63,990 nucleotides of DNA from a virus, in IMG/VR virus record IMGVR_UViG_3300010158_000067, positions 1 through 63,990 of that record; one strand, written 5' to 3'. A model generated the notes under the pieces. The model was not told the DNA's origin. It did no database searches and saw only the letters and a program-made list of their open reading frames with translations. Shown here piece after piece: positions 1 to 9,295 of this stretch; the first letter of the stretch is position 1, and every line of letters begins with the position of its first letter. The translations under genes and the position numbers were made by a program.

Positions 1-1680
1 AGCAGCAACAGTAACAACTGTATTATTATAATCATTTTCATCACCTACATAACTACCACCATAATACCATCTACCAGATGAATTATATTGACCGTTGTTA
101 GTAGTACCCCATGCATCAGCAGCAGTAACAACAGTATTATTATAATCATATTCAGTACCTACATAACTACCACCATAATACCATCTACCAGATGATTCAT
201 ATTGACCGTTGTTAGTAGTACCCCATGCATCAGCAACAGCAACAAAAACAGCATTATTATAATCATATTCATTAGCTACGGGTTGATGGTTATAATACCA
301 TACATCATAATACCCACTATCATAATAATGTCCGTTTCCAACACTGGAAATCCAACTATTAAGCATTTGTAAATGCATAGCATTGTCAACAGCATAATTA
401 TAACCAGATTGATCGCCTACATAACTACCGTTATAATACCATCTACCAGATGATTGATATTGACCGTTGTTAGTAGTACCCCATGCATCAGCAGCAGCAT
501 TTGGATCTCCATTTCCTCCACCTCCTCCTGATACAGTTGGAGCTGTTATTGCTGCAAAGTTCAATAACAATTCAGTACCTGAAACATTCGTTGGCAGAGA
601 CGTTGGAATAGTTATGGTAGATCCACTATATAAAGCAGTTCCTAACACATATCTAAATCCAGCAATTGAATTATTATATGCAGTTGAGAAAGAGCTTCCA
701 TTGATGATGAAATTAGTTTCATTAATAGTTGTAATAACGCCATTCGTTGCAACTAAATTTCCATTCAGATATGCAGTTATTGTCCCACTTGTTCTCTGAA
801 CCACAAAGTGGTTCCAAGCATCAAGCGTAACTGCGGTAGAAGTATCAAATCCATATGAATTAGTACTAATACGAATCGTGGACGAACCAACTTGAACAAA
901 TGCAAGTAAACCATCTGAAGCATATTGACCAAAAAGTACTTGCACTGCACTTGCGCCGCTGGCAGGTTTAATGAAAGCTTCCCAAGTGAAATCATTAGTG
1001 GATATTGCTGTAGTTGATGCGCTTAAATATGAAATTGCTGCATTAGAAGTAGCGGCTTTAATACCACCGCCTTCATCTGACTGAGTTACATTTCCATGTA
1101 ATGTTACTGCATGAGATGCAGAAGAAGAATCATCATACCAGTTAGAACTTGGAGGAGTATAAACTCCAGTAGTACCAACTACAGTTCCTCCATTATATGA
1201 TCCAGTTGCAAAATTAGCATTTCCACATACTGTTGCACCATTTGCATTACTTGCCGTATCTGCAAAAATAGCATTTCCACATACTGTTGCACAATTAATC
1301 GCAGATCCATAAAATGATCCAGACTGACTTACAATACCATTATTTACTGCAGATGCACAAAAAGATGCATTAGCTACAGATCCCGCATTAACTGCAGTAT
1401 CTACGAAAATTGCACATGTAGTTACAGAACTACAATTAATTGCATTTCCAGAAAAAACAGCAATCGAAGCAGTTCCACTATTTACCGCAGTTCCCGCAAA
1501 AACTGCATTACATGAAATTGTTCCCACATTGATTGCTGTATCGAAAAAATATCCAGAAGAAATTAATCCACAATTTTGTGCATCTCCACAAAAAGAAGAA
1601 GCTCCAACAATTACGTTGGCGTTTGCTGAATAGTTGATAGACCCACTATTAAATGTTACGTTACCACTTATTAAACTCAT
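1..1680 (-). CDS. Tail fibre/adhesin with LamG-like domain (partial, C-terminus off window)
   Basis: The frame is open from an ATG at 1680 to the first base, giving 560 visible residues without a stop, so the C-terminus lies beyond the window. Residues about 1-155 are short repeats rich in Asn, Cys, Ala and Gly (GNAVFAGTAVN-like units), as in beta-helical or beta-prism fibre shafts. Residues about 205-375 resemble a concanavalin A/LamG jelly-roll, with WEAFIKP, AWNHFVVQR and a C-terminal ELLLNF strand. After a Gly-rich linker there are three visible copies of a unit with WGTTNNGQY and GRWYYGGSYVG. It is the first of a minus-strand run of tail genes. I infer a surface-binding role in host or glycan attachment; the assignment is by composition and fold features only. 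Confidence 0.75.
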   Translation of the reverse strand, partial: MSLISGNVTFNSGSINYSANANVIVGASSFCGDAQNCGLISSGYFFDTAINVGTISCNAVFAGTAVNSGTASIAVFSGNAINCSSVTTCAIFVDTAVNAGSVANASFCASAVNNGIVSQSGSFYGSAINCATVCGNAIFADTASNANGATVCGNANFATGSYNGGTVVGTTGVYTPPSSNWYDDSSSASHAVTLHGNVTQSDEGGGIKAATSNAAISYLSASTTAISTNDFTWEAFIKPASGASAVQVLFGQYASDGLLAFVQVGSSTIRISTNSYGFDTSTAVTLDAWNHFVVQRTSGTITAYLNGNLVATNGVITTINETNFIINGSSFSTAYNNSIAGFRYVLGTALYSGSTITIPTSLPTNVSGTELLLNFAAITAPTVSGGGGGNGDPNAAADAWGTTNNGQYQSSGRWYYNGSYVGDQSGYNYAVDNAMHLQMLNSWISSVGNGHYYDSGYYDVWYYNHQPVANEYDYNNAVFVAVADAWGTTNNGQYESSGRWYYGGSYVGTEYDYNNTVVTAADAWGTTNNGQYNSSGRWYYGGSYVGDENDYNNTVVTVAA

Positions 1681-1721
1681 ATATTATATTATGTTAAATT
1701 AAAAAGAAAAAAATAAATTAC

Positions 1722-1756
1722 AAAAAAACTCCACCACCCGTTAGAATGGTGGAGTT
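1722..1756 (-). terminator. Intrinsic terminator after the 727-aa fibre gene
   Basis: A nine-base-pair inverted repeat AACTCCACC/GGTGGAGTT reads on the minus strand into a run of seven T. It lies just downstream of the fibre gene stop at 1776 and before the next gene's start at 1680. Confidence 0.7.
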
Positions 1757-1775
1757 AATTTATAGTTAATGAATA

Positions 1776-3959
1776 TTATACGAAATCGACTCCGAAGAAT
1801 TCGGCATTTCCATATATCTGTCCATTGAATACTGCTGCGCCCGTTGATACAAAACAAATTCCATCTGGACTTGTTATTGCAGTAGTATCTATTGAATTGG
1901 GTTGAACCCATAATCCACAATCCAAATTAACAACGGCGGGAACAGAACCTACCATTTGAACATTAGACGATCCACTTGGAAGTGAGGTGGCATGATCAGT
2001 AAATGTATTTTCAGTAAACCAGTTGCCACCAACATTAAACCAGTTAGAATCATCCAAGCCCTGCCAGTAAAGTCCAATACCATCGGGACCAGACATTCCA
2101 CTCATCTTAGTTGAAACCATTTCCAAACTAGAAGTCCAGTAAGTATTGCCTTTTACTTGGAGTGCGAACGCAGAAGCGCCAGCGCAAATTCTGACATCAT
2201 GATCAACATTACCTGTATGATATGTAGTTTTAACTAATTCATCTGGAAGTATAACACTACCATTTTCTCTTACAGCAGCACCTTCTAATCTAAATGAATC
2301 ACAATTTCTAGAAACAAAATCGGCATTTATTAATGCGATTGAATTATTATCTAATTCAACATCAATAATAGTAGTCCAGTTGTTATTTCCAGGGCAGACC
2401 TTTCCAGCTACTGAAGAATATTGAGCATCTCCATTTTCCGCGAACTTTCCAGGGCTTTGAACCAATGAATAATTATTTTTTGCTTTTCCATACTCTCCAA
2501 CAATCAAAGATCCACAGGAAACCGTGGTATTTGTATCACCTAATTTATAAGAATAACTTTTCGCCAAGTTGATTGTATTAGCTTCTTCGAATGGAGATAT
2601 GGCAGTCAAACAAGAATCAAGATCAGTAACATCTGTTATTGCATGACTATGTCCAGTAACTGATTTACCAGAAGCGATGTTATCAAATACAGAAGTTAAT
2701 ACGTAGCCATTTCTATTAGCTGTAAATGAACCAGAAGTAGCATAATCATCCTCAACTCCCGAAATAGTATTATTAAGTAATAAAACTACATCAGATACAG
2801 TTATACTGCTCCCACTAAAACAAACATCATTACTATAAATAGAAACAAGGCAAGCTCCATCGGCTGTGTGATTATTCACATTTAACAAAGCGCCCTCTTC
2901 AGCAGCAAGACGGCACCAATTACTTAATGTTTGATAAGCATTTACTCCAGAATTAATTAAGATATAGTTAAAATGATTTACAGTATCAAATGCAACGTCA
3001 CCAATTGTAGCGGTGCTCAATCCAGTTAAACTAGATGGAGTGCTAATGATAAATGTTTCAACCAAAGTTGGATCAGGAAGAACTGAAGAATCAATGAAAC
3101 CTGAAACTCCCACACACAATATACAAGAACCAGCGGTTCCGACATTATGTTGAGACTCAGAAGCAGTGCCAAATGTTGCTTGTAATGCATAGGGGGCAAA
3201 TAATGCGCCAGTTCCATTATTATCAGTATAATAACTCAAACAATCTGAAACGCATTGAGTAGTGGCATAAGATAATAACGTATTTGTTAATGAAGAACTA
3301 GTTTCGTAAGGTATGACATCATCATTGAAATCAGATTCTGTTACATAATTGGTAGTTAAGTAAGTGGAATCTGTATATCCAGTAGATAGAAATTGAACCG
3401 CTAATTCTACATTATTTCCATATCCAGCTACTGAATCCAAATCAACGCCAGAGATAAAAACTTGTCCAGTTTTTAAATTTACGCTATCAACACAATTATC
3501 TGGATTTAGCAAGGGAACCCAATTTGAAATATTATTAAACAAACCATCTCCCAATACAAATGTCATGTATGTATTAGTTGTTATAGCAACACTACCTTTT
3601 TTAGCAGCATTCAATAATACTAATTGTCCACTATTTGAAACAACAAATGCGCAAGATTTAATTGCATCTGGTAGGGTTGAAATGTTAATCAAATTATTTT
3701 GATTAACTAATGCTGCATTATACGCAGTATCATTAGCATTCAATGTTGAAGCAGTTCCAATATCTGAAGTTTCAACTAATAAATCAAGACATGATTGTAA
3801 TCCACTAATTGAAGAGATGTATGCACCGTCTTGCGTTATTAAAGTAACGCAGCTTCCAGCTACTGCTGGTTTAGGAAATGTAAATGAACCAGTGAAGGCT
3901 ACATATGAGCCAGCAAGATCCAAATTTCCACCCGCTGTATGATCTAAATTAAAAGCCAT
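1776..3959 (-). CDS. Tail-fibre-like structural protein, 727 aa
   Basis: The N-terminus (MAFNLDHTAGGNLDLAG) is nearly shared with the next gene (MAINFDHTSSANITLKG), so the two are paralogues. The middle carries repeated strand units, each with a motif of the IGDVAFDTVNHFNYIL type, and a GHSHAITDVTDLDSCL segment of the type common in phage fibre and collar proteins. The C-terminal ~200 residues (from about 520) look like a separate globular domain with TYWTSSLEM and DGIGLYWQGLDDSNWF. It is Ser/Asn/Thr-rich with scattered Cys and no signal peptide. I infer a virion surface component, perhaps a receptor-binding fibre. No family was recognised with certainty. Confidence 0.7.
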   Translation of the reverse strand: MAFNLDHTAGGNLDLAGSYVAFTGSFTFPKPAVAGSCVTLITQDGAYISSISGLQSCLDLLVETSDIGTASTLNANDTAYNAALVNQNNLINISTLPDAIKSCAFVVSNSGQLVLLNAAKKGSVAITTNTYMTFVLGDGLFNNISNWVPLLNPDNCVDSVNLKTGQVFISGVDLDSVAGYGNNVELAVQFLSTGYTDSTYLTTNYVTESDFNDDVIPYETSSSLTNTLLSYATTQCVSDCLSYYTDNNGTGALFAPYALQATFGTASESQHNVGTAGSCILCVGVSGFIDSSVLPDPTLVETFIISTPSSLTGLSTATIGDVAFDTVNHFNYILINSGVNAYQTLSNWCRLAAEEGALLNVNNHTADGACLVSIYSNDVCFSGSSITVSDVVLLLNNTISGVEDDYATSGSFTANRNGYVLTSVFDNIASGKSVTGHSHAITDVTDLDSCLTAISPFEEANTINLAKSYSYKLGDTNTTVSCGSLIVGEYGKAKNNYSLVQSPGKFAENGDAQYSSVAGKVCPGNNNWTTIIDVELDNNSIALINADFVSRNCDSFRLEGAAVRENGSVILPDELVKTTYHTGNVDHDVRICAGASAFALQVKGNTYWTSSLEMVSTKMSGMSGPDGIGLYWQGLDDSNWFNVGGNWFTENTFTDHATSLPSGSSNVQMVGSVPAVVNLDCGLWVQPNSIDTTAITSPDGICFVSTGAAVFNGQIYGNAEFFGVDFV

Positions 3960-3992
3960 AATTTTATTTTTTTAATAAACTTCTAATTTATA

Positions 3993-5900
3993 TTAGTCCC
4001 AGATGATTTTGGTTACGGTGGAGCTAGTTACCCATTGCATACTATTCGTAGAATCACCAGTTACAACTATTTGAATTTTTCCATCTGTGGTATTAGCTAC
4101 TGCATCGACAAAGTAAACTCCAGATGTATTTACATACGTATCAATTGCTACGTCACCTAGAACTTGAGTTGAACCAGCATTATTTTCTCTATTTGCAGAT
4201 CCATTAACTTTAAAAGCTGCATAACCAGCAGAAGTGCGGCCAACAACATAAGAACTAAATACAATGTTTGAATAATTCTGCATACATATTTCAGCGACTG
4301 CAGTTGCGGAATTACTATTAGTTACTTGTTTAGCTACCAATTTACTAACTTGAGCTTCTCCAGGATTAGATAATAATCCAGCACCTTGGGCGATTTCATA
4401 AGCCTGAACTGTTTTTGCAGCTTGGCCGAGAGCTACGGAATAGCTTCCACATGCTTGATTATAATGTGGATTAGCGGAACTTGCTAAAACTGCAGAATAT
4501 CCACCATCTCCAACGCAGAATACCGTAATAGAAGCTAAACATCCAGTCAATGATGTCACATCTGACATTACATGACCATGACCAACATTAGATTTAGAAT
4601 TGAAAACTCCAGTAGCAACTCCAGTTGTAACATAATCAAGCATTAAATTTGAAGCTTCAGAATCAGTTAGGTAATCATTCTGGATAGCAGTAATTCTGGA
4701 ATCTAATCCAGAAATTGCATAACTAATTGTTTCTGTATCATAAATGGTAGAAGAGTCAGCAACTTCAATATCTGAAGTGGTTAAAGTAATTACTCCATTA
4801 ATTGGAGATAAACCATTAATTCCAGTGATGCTTCCTACTGAAGCCGCGAATTGTGCCCAGTGTGCGATATTTGAATAATCAGATTCTTTAAGAATGTAGT
4901 TTCTATTTGAACCCGTAGCGATTGCAACGTCTCCTTTTTGAGCGGATGTCAAGGAAATTAAATCTCCAGAATTATTAACAATAAATGTATCAGTAATAGC
5001 TAAGTGAGGAATAACTTCATCTGGAATCTTTCCATCATTATTTAATTGAACTACATTACCAGCGGATAATCCAACATCTAAAGAAGCCGCTGAACCAGTA
5101 GAAGAATTAAGAACGTAATCTTCTAGGGTTGTAGTTATTTGGGTTGTGGTGGAATAATCAGCTAATGTAGTTGATAGAGCGCTTGTAGTCTCATAGTCAT
5201 TCAAGGTTGTTGTCAAATCTGTTGATAAAACATAATTAGACAAGCACTGATGCACAAATCCAGTGGTAGCATAATCAATTAAAACAGAAAGATTGGCTTT
5301 TACAGTTGCTAAATCTCCAATTGCATAATCTATCGTTTCTGAAGCATAACTTCCAGAGCTGATTGAGACATTAGATCCATCCAAAACAACATCTCCAACG
5401 TAACCATTAACGCATGTTACAGTTTGAAGTGGGAAAAGAATTTCTTTCCAATTTCCACTTGTGGCGTAAGCGTTTACTCCACTAGAACAAAGGATGTAAT
5501 TTTTATTTTCACTTGAAACAATGCCTATGTCACCAATGCTAGCAGCATCGTTCATAGTTAAGTCTGTGAAATTACTTACGCTAAATACGTCTCTAATAGC
5601 TACTGAAGAAATCAATTCGTTTGGAATTTTTCCATTTGAATCTAACTGGACAACTTGTCCAGCTGATGTACCATAATTTAAAGAAGCTGCACTACCAGTA
5701 GTTGATTTTTCTACTTTGTTTGATAGCGCGTTAGTTAATCCACTGATTTCTGCAATTGTAGCTTCTCCAGAAATCAACAGAGTTGGAGATCCTTGAGAAA
5801 TTATATTTGGAAATGTAAATACAAAGGTATCAGAAGGAGCGCCTTCTGGGCCTTTTAATGTGATGTTTGCTGAACTTGTGTGGTCGAAATTAATAGCCAT
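3993..5900 (-). CDS. Tail-fibre-like structural protein, 635 aa
   Basis: It is a paralogue of the 727-aa gene downstream, with the same N-terminal DHTS/T pattern. Internal repeats run FTDLTMNDAASIGDIGIVSSENKNYILCSSG and then LISLTSAQKGDVAIATGSNRNYIL. Each repeat is followed by a linker rich in DYATTG, and a GHGHVMSDVTSLTGCL segment follows near residue 440. The C-terminal ~180 residues, beginning CVGDGGYSAVLASSANPHYNQACGSYSVALGQAAKTVQAYE, read like a head-domain repeat of trimeric fibres. The start ATG at 5900 sits after an AT-rich leader with no Shine-Dalgarno. The role is inferred as fibre or baseplate decoration. Confidence 0.7.
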   Translation of the reverse strand: MAINFDHTSSANITLKGPEGAPSDTFVFTFPNIISQGSPTLLISGEATIAEISGLTNALSNKVEKSTTGSAASLNYGTSAGQVVQLDSNGKIPNELISSVAIRDVFSVSNFTDLTMNDAASIGDIGIVSSENKNYILCSSGVNAYATSGNWKEILFPLQTVTCVNGYVGDVVLDGSNVSISSGSYASETIDYAIGDLATVKANLSVLIDYATTGFVHQCLSNYVLSTDLTTTLNDYETTSALSTTLADYSTTTQITTTLEDYVLNSSTGSAASLDVGLSAGNVVQLNNDGKIPDEVIPHLAITDTFIVNNSGDLISLTSAQKGDVAIATGSNRNYILKESDYSNIAHWAQFAASVGSITGINGLSPINGVITLTTSDIEVADSSTIYDTETISYAISGLDSRITAIQNDYLTDSEASNLMLDYVTTGVATGVFNSKSNVGHGHVMSDVTSLTGCLASITVFCVGDGGYSAVLASSANPHYNQACGSYSVALGQAAKTVQAYEIAQGAGLLSNPGEAQVSKLVAKQVTNSNSATAVAEICMQNYSNIVFSSYVVGRTSAGYAAFKVNGSANRENNAGSTQVLGDVAIDTYVNTSGVYFVDAVANTTDGKIQIVVTGDSTNSMQWVTSSTVTKIIWD

Positions 5901-5930
5901 AAATTATATATGTACTATAATTTACACAAT

Positions 5931-6155
5931 CTATAAGTCATCTAAACCAGCATCAAGTATTTTATTGTTAATATTTTGTGGAAGTTCCCTAATTGCTCTC
6001 AAATCGTAACAAGAAGCGTCAAAACCAGATATATTTAAATAAGTTTTTGTTTGTTCAATTTCAATATTTGAACTTTGACTTAATGCATTATTTATTGAAG
6101 TTATTGTTACTTGACCGTTTCCACCATCAACTATGCCTCTTCTTATTAATCCCAT
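5931..6155 (-). CDS. Small tail-region protein, 74 aa
   Basis: The family is not recognised. It starts MGLIRRGIVDGGNGQVTIT and is predicted soluble and mixed alpha/beta. It lies between the fibre paralogue and the 154-aa gene, four bases after the latter's stop, so it is probably co-transcribed with the tail genes. A virion or fibre-assembly role is a guess from position. Confidence 0.6.
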   Translation of the reverse strand: MGLIRRGIVDGGNGQVTITSINNALSQSSNIEIEQTKTYLNISGFDASCYDLRAIRELPQNINNKILDAGLDDL

Positions 6156-6159
6156 ATAA

Positions 6160-6624
6160 TTAATATTTATAATATACGTTACTTAATAGACCTTGTCCAT
6201 TAATTCCAGCCCAAGGAATTAATCCATCTTTATCTTCAGTTATATTTACTAAAATTCCTTGAAACCCACCAACTGGAGAACTAAAAGTCTGATCTATAGA
6301 TGATTTAGCATAAATCGGATATGTTAAAATTGGAACTGCTGTGTGATAACTGCAAAATTGAAGAAATAAAGGCTCGTAATTAAAATCCGAATCAATTAAA
6401 AAACCTACTAATCTAGAAGCCCTATCGCTAACTTCTACAACTTGCCCAGTTAAATTTGGATTCCTATATCCAGAAGAAGTTCCAGCTCCAAAGTCATCTG
6501 GATTAAGAGGTCTCCAATTGCCAATTTCACTATCATATAAATAGTTAAAATTTGGAGAAGCTTTTCCATGCGAAACTATTGAATCAGGAACAACCGCAGA
6601 CGCTGGATACACTGGATTAGCCAT
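6160..6624 (-). CDS. Tail-region protein, 154 aa
   Basis: The family is not recognised. It is rich in Pro, Tyr and Asn, with YDSEIGNWRPLNPDDFGAG near residue 35, a pattern seen in small phage structural proteins. It shares the minus-strand tail operon, with four bases to the next start and two bases from the previous stop. A structural role is inferred from context. Confidence 0.6.
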   Translation of the reverse strand: MANPVYPASAVVPDSIVSHGKASPNFNYLYDSEIGNWRPLNPDDFGAGTSSGYRNPNLTGQVVEVSDRASRLVGFLIDSDFNYEPLFLQFCSYHTAVPILTYPIYAKSSIDQTFSSPVGGFQGILVNITEDKDGLIPWAGINGQGLLSNVYYKY

Positions 6625-6626
6625 AA

Positions 6627-6875
6627 TTAACTATATAAAATTACACCAGTAGTATTAGTTGCAAACATTTTAACGGTTGAAAATGAAAGTGGAATTGGAA
6701 ATGTAACGCTACTATCATTTGCCATGTGCACTATATGCGTATTATCAACAACCAATGAAGCGGCAGCATTACTTCCATTATACACTCCATGTATAAAACT
6801 AGCGCCAGTAATAGTAGTAGCGGCAGTTGTTCCTAATGTATATAATTTTCCAACTTTTAAATAGTTATTACTCAT
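6627..6875 (-). CDS. Small tail-region protein, 82 aa
   Basis: A Thr/Ala-rich beta-strand protein (GTTAATTITGASFIHGVYNG) without a signal peptide. It is the first gene of the minus-strand fibre operon. Its ATG is preceded at six bases by GTGTAAAAT, the same minus-10-like box found ahead of several plus-strand genes, so translation is probably leaderless. Function unknown; it may be a short virion surface protein. Confidence 0.6.
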   Translation of the reverse strand: MSNNYLKVGKLYTLGTTAATTITGASFIHGVYNGSNAAASLVVDNTHIVHMANDSSVTFPIPLSFSTVKMFATNTTGVILYS

Positions 6876-6928
6876 AATTTAATTTTACACCTTTCTAGAA
6901 AGGTACACTAAAACTATTATAATCTGAT
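6876..6928. promoter_or_regulatory. Divergent promoter region between fibre operon and glycan operon
   Basis: These 53 bases separate oppositely transcribed genes. Plus strand: TATAAT ends five bases before the ATG at 6929. Minus strand: GTGTAAAAT ends six bases before the ATG at 6875. Between them lies the palindrome ACCTTTCTAGAAAGGT, which could be an operator or a hairpin. I infer two leaderless promoters. Confidence 0.55.
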
Positions 6929-7402
6929 ATGAAATTTAGTCTATACAAGCCAAATTCTAAAGTAACTGGATGCGCGTTCCAATTTAAAATTGGACAAGGC
7001 AAAAATGATGAAAAAACATTATATGTAAGCGCTATTCAGCAGTCTTCATGGAATGAAAATACAAAAACTGGATCATTCTCAGACAATGCTAAAAATCCAG
7101 AAAAAACATTAAATATTAAGTTAAATGAAAATGAAATCGGAGGATTGCTATACGCAGTAAGACAATATACAGACTTTTCTGCTTTTCACACCTTTGATGA
7201 CAATAAGACTCAAATTTCATTCAAGCCATATACAAAAAACAACGATGCAAAGACAAAGGCATTTTCATTTACTATCTCAAGAAATGGAAATCAAAAATTT
7301 GGTATCGGTATAGAACTTGGGGAAGCTGAAGCGCTGTCTGAATTTTTAAAATTTACTTTAGTCCAAATCTATTCAAATAGATCTATTTCAAAAGCTGAAT
7401 AA
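6929..7402 (+). CDS. Hypothetical protein, possibly ssDNA-binding (PC4/whirly-like)
   Basis: 157 aa, starting MKFSLYKPNSKVTGCAFQF. Alternating strands rich in Lys, Phe and Thr are followed by one long C-terminal helix (GEAEALSEFLKFTLVQIY). The strand-then-helix pattern and basic surface resemble PC4-like single-strand DNA-binding proteins, but no diagnostic motif is present, so this is a weak inference. The stop overlaps the next start (TAATGA), suggesting coupling to the glycosyltransferase gene. Confidence 0.55.
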   Translation: MKFSLYKPNSKVTGCAFQFKIGQGKNDEKTLYVSAIQQSSWNENTKTGSFSDNAKNPEKTLNIKLNENEIGGLLYAVRQYTDFSAFHTFDDNKTQISFKPYTKNNDAKTKAFSFTISRNGNQKFGIGIELGEAEALSEFLKFTLVQIYSNRSISKAE

Positions 7403-9294
7403 TGAAAAAAATTCTATTCCACTCTAATTTCTCTAGAGCATTTACTGGTTTTGGTAAAAATGCTAAAAACATTCTTAGATATTTATTTTCCACTGGAAAA
7501 TATGAAATTATTGAAGCGGCAAATGGAATGGCTTTTGAAAATCCAGAAACAGCAAGACAACCTTGGAAGAGTTATGGCACAATGCCATCTCAACAAAAAG
7601 CAGATCAATTAAAAGCTCAAACTTCAGGTATTGAAAATTCATTTGGTTATGGATCTGGAATGATTGATGAAATTATTAATCTTGTAAAACCAGATATTTA
7701 TGTGGGTGCAGAAGATATCTGGGGATTCAATGGATACTGGGATAAACCTTGGTGGAATAAAATTAATTCAGTTATTTGGACGACGCTTGATAGCTTGCCA
7801 ATTCTTCCAGATGCCGTTAATGCGGCACCAAAAATTAAAAATTATTATGTATGGGCTTCATTTGCAGAAAAAGCAATGAAGCAAATGGGTTATAATAATG
7901 TTAAAACCCTCAGGGGTTCTGTAGATACATCTAAGTTCTTTAAATTTGATGATAATAAAAGAAATTTATTAAAACAACAATTTAATTTATCAGATTCTTT
8001 TGTAATTGGATTTGTATTTAGAAATCAACTTAGAAAATCGGTTCCAAATTTATTAGATGGATTTAATTTATTTAGAAACGCTAATCCAAAAGCTAATGCC
8101 AAACTATTGCTACATACGCATTGGTCTGAAGGATGGGATATTCCAAGACTACTAAAGGAAAAAAACATCTCAAATGATTTAATTCTAACCACATACTTCT
8201 GCGGGGCATGTTCTAGATATGAAGTCAAATCATTTAGCAAACAGGGAATCGGTTGTAAATTCTGTGGCACTGGCAATAGCCAAAACACTACAAATGTTTC
8301 CGCAGGAGTCTCAGAAGATCAATTAAATGAGGTTTATAATTTGATGGATGTATACTGCCATCCTTTTACTAGTGGTGGACAGGAAATTCCAATTCAAGAA
8401 GCTAAACTTACGGAATTAATAACTTTAGTAACAAATTATTCTTGTGGAGAAGATAACTGCACTCAAGAGAGTGGAGGTTTACCTTTAGAATGGTCTGAAT
8501 ATCGAGAACCTGGAACTCAGTTTATTAAAGCATCCACCTCGCCACAAAGTATTTGCGAAAAACTAACTGAAGTTTTCTTTACCCATCCAGATAAAAGAAA
8601 TAAAATTGGAAAAATGGCAAGAGAATGGGTAATAGATAATTTCTCTATAGAAGTCATAGGAAAAAAATTAGAAGAAATTTTTGATTCTTTCCCCGAAGCA
8701 TCTTTTGATTGGGAAACTGAAAAAGTTCCAGACGTAAACTACCCAATGCCACAAATAGATGGCAACGAAGACTTTATTATTGATTTGTATAAAAATATTC
8801 TAAAGGAAGATATAGACAAAAATAATACTACTTGTGTTGATTATGTAAATCACCTTAAGAATGGAGCGCAGAAGCAACAAATTTATCATCACATAATTCA
8901 ACAAGCTCAACAAAAATTAAATAAACCAAAAACAATTGAGTTTAAAGATCTTTTGGATAAAGATGACGAGGGAAATAGAATGGCAGTGGTAATTCCTCAA
9001 TCTGGTGGAGATGTTTTAATGGTAAACGCGCTTCTAGAAAATTTAAAAACTCTTTATCCAGAATATAATCTATATATTTTTACTGATCCAAAATTCTTTG
9101 ATTTAATTCGTGACAATCCAGCAATTCATAAAGTATTACCATATAGTCCAATATGCGATAATCTTTTAGCATTAGAAGGTCAAGGTTCTCATAAAGGATT
9201 TTTTGAATTAGCATTTCTACCAACAATTACTACTCAAAAAATGTTTGGCTATCAACATAACGGAAAAGATAAACTTCAATTTTCATTAAATTAA
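7402..9294 (+). CDS. Glycosyltransferase: GT4-like domain plus N-terminal half of a GT9-like domain
   Basis: Residues about 1-430 resemble a GT-B glycosyltransferase of the GT4 type: KKILFHSNFSRAFTGFGKNAKNI at the N-terminus, and a nucleotide-sugar region with DVYCHPFTSGGQEIPIQEA (the E-x7-E-like segment). Inserted before that segment, near residue 275, is a four-cysteine knuckle (CGAC...CKFC) that is unusual for the family and could bind zinc. From about residue 525 a second domain starts (GNRMAVVIPQSGGDVLMVNALLENL), like the N-terminal half of heptosyltransferase-type GT9 enzymes. It stops at LQFSLN, and its expected C-terminal half is the next gene. It probably acts on phage or host surface glycans. 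Confidence 0.75.
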   Translation: MKKILFHSNFSRAFTGFGKNAKNILRYLFSTGKYEIIEAANGMAFENPETARQPWKSYGTMPSQQKADQLKAQTSGIENSFGYGSGMIDEIINLVKPDIYVGAEDIWGFNGYWDKPWWNKINSVIWTTLDSLPILPDAVNAAPKIKNYYVWASFAEKAMKQMGYNNVKTLRGSVDTSKFFKFDDNKRNLLKQQFNLSDSFVIGFVFRNQLRKSVPNLLDGFNLFRNANPKANAKLLLHTHWSEGWDIPRLLKEKNISNDLILTTYFCGACSRYEVKSFSKQGIGCKFCGTGNSQNTTNVSAGVSEDQLNEVYNLMDVYCHPFTSGGQEIPIQEAKLTELITLVTNYSCGEDNCTQESGGLPLEWSEYREPGTQFIKASTSPQSICEKLTEVFFTHPDKRNKIGKMAREWVIDNFSIEVIGKKLEEIFDSFPEASFDWETEKVPDVNYPMPQIDGNEDFIIDLYKNILKEDIDKNNTTCVDYVNHLKNGAQKQQIYHHIIQQAQQKLNKPKTIEFKDLLDKDDEGNRMAVVIPQSGGDVLMVNALLENLKTLYPEYNLYIFTDPKFFDLIRDNPAIHKVLPYSPICDNLLALEGQGSHKGFFELAFLPTITTQKMFGYQHNGKDKLQFSLN

Positions 9295-9295
9295 T

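Noticed and set aside
467-799. Plus-strand ORF inside the LamG-like gene
   Set aside because: The minus strand is open for 560 codons with clear LamG and repeat structure; this frame is a shadow.
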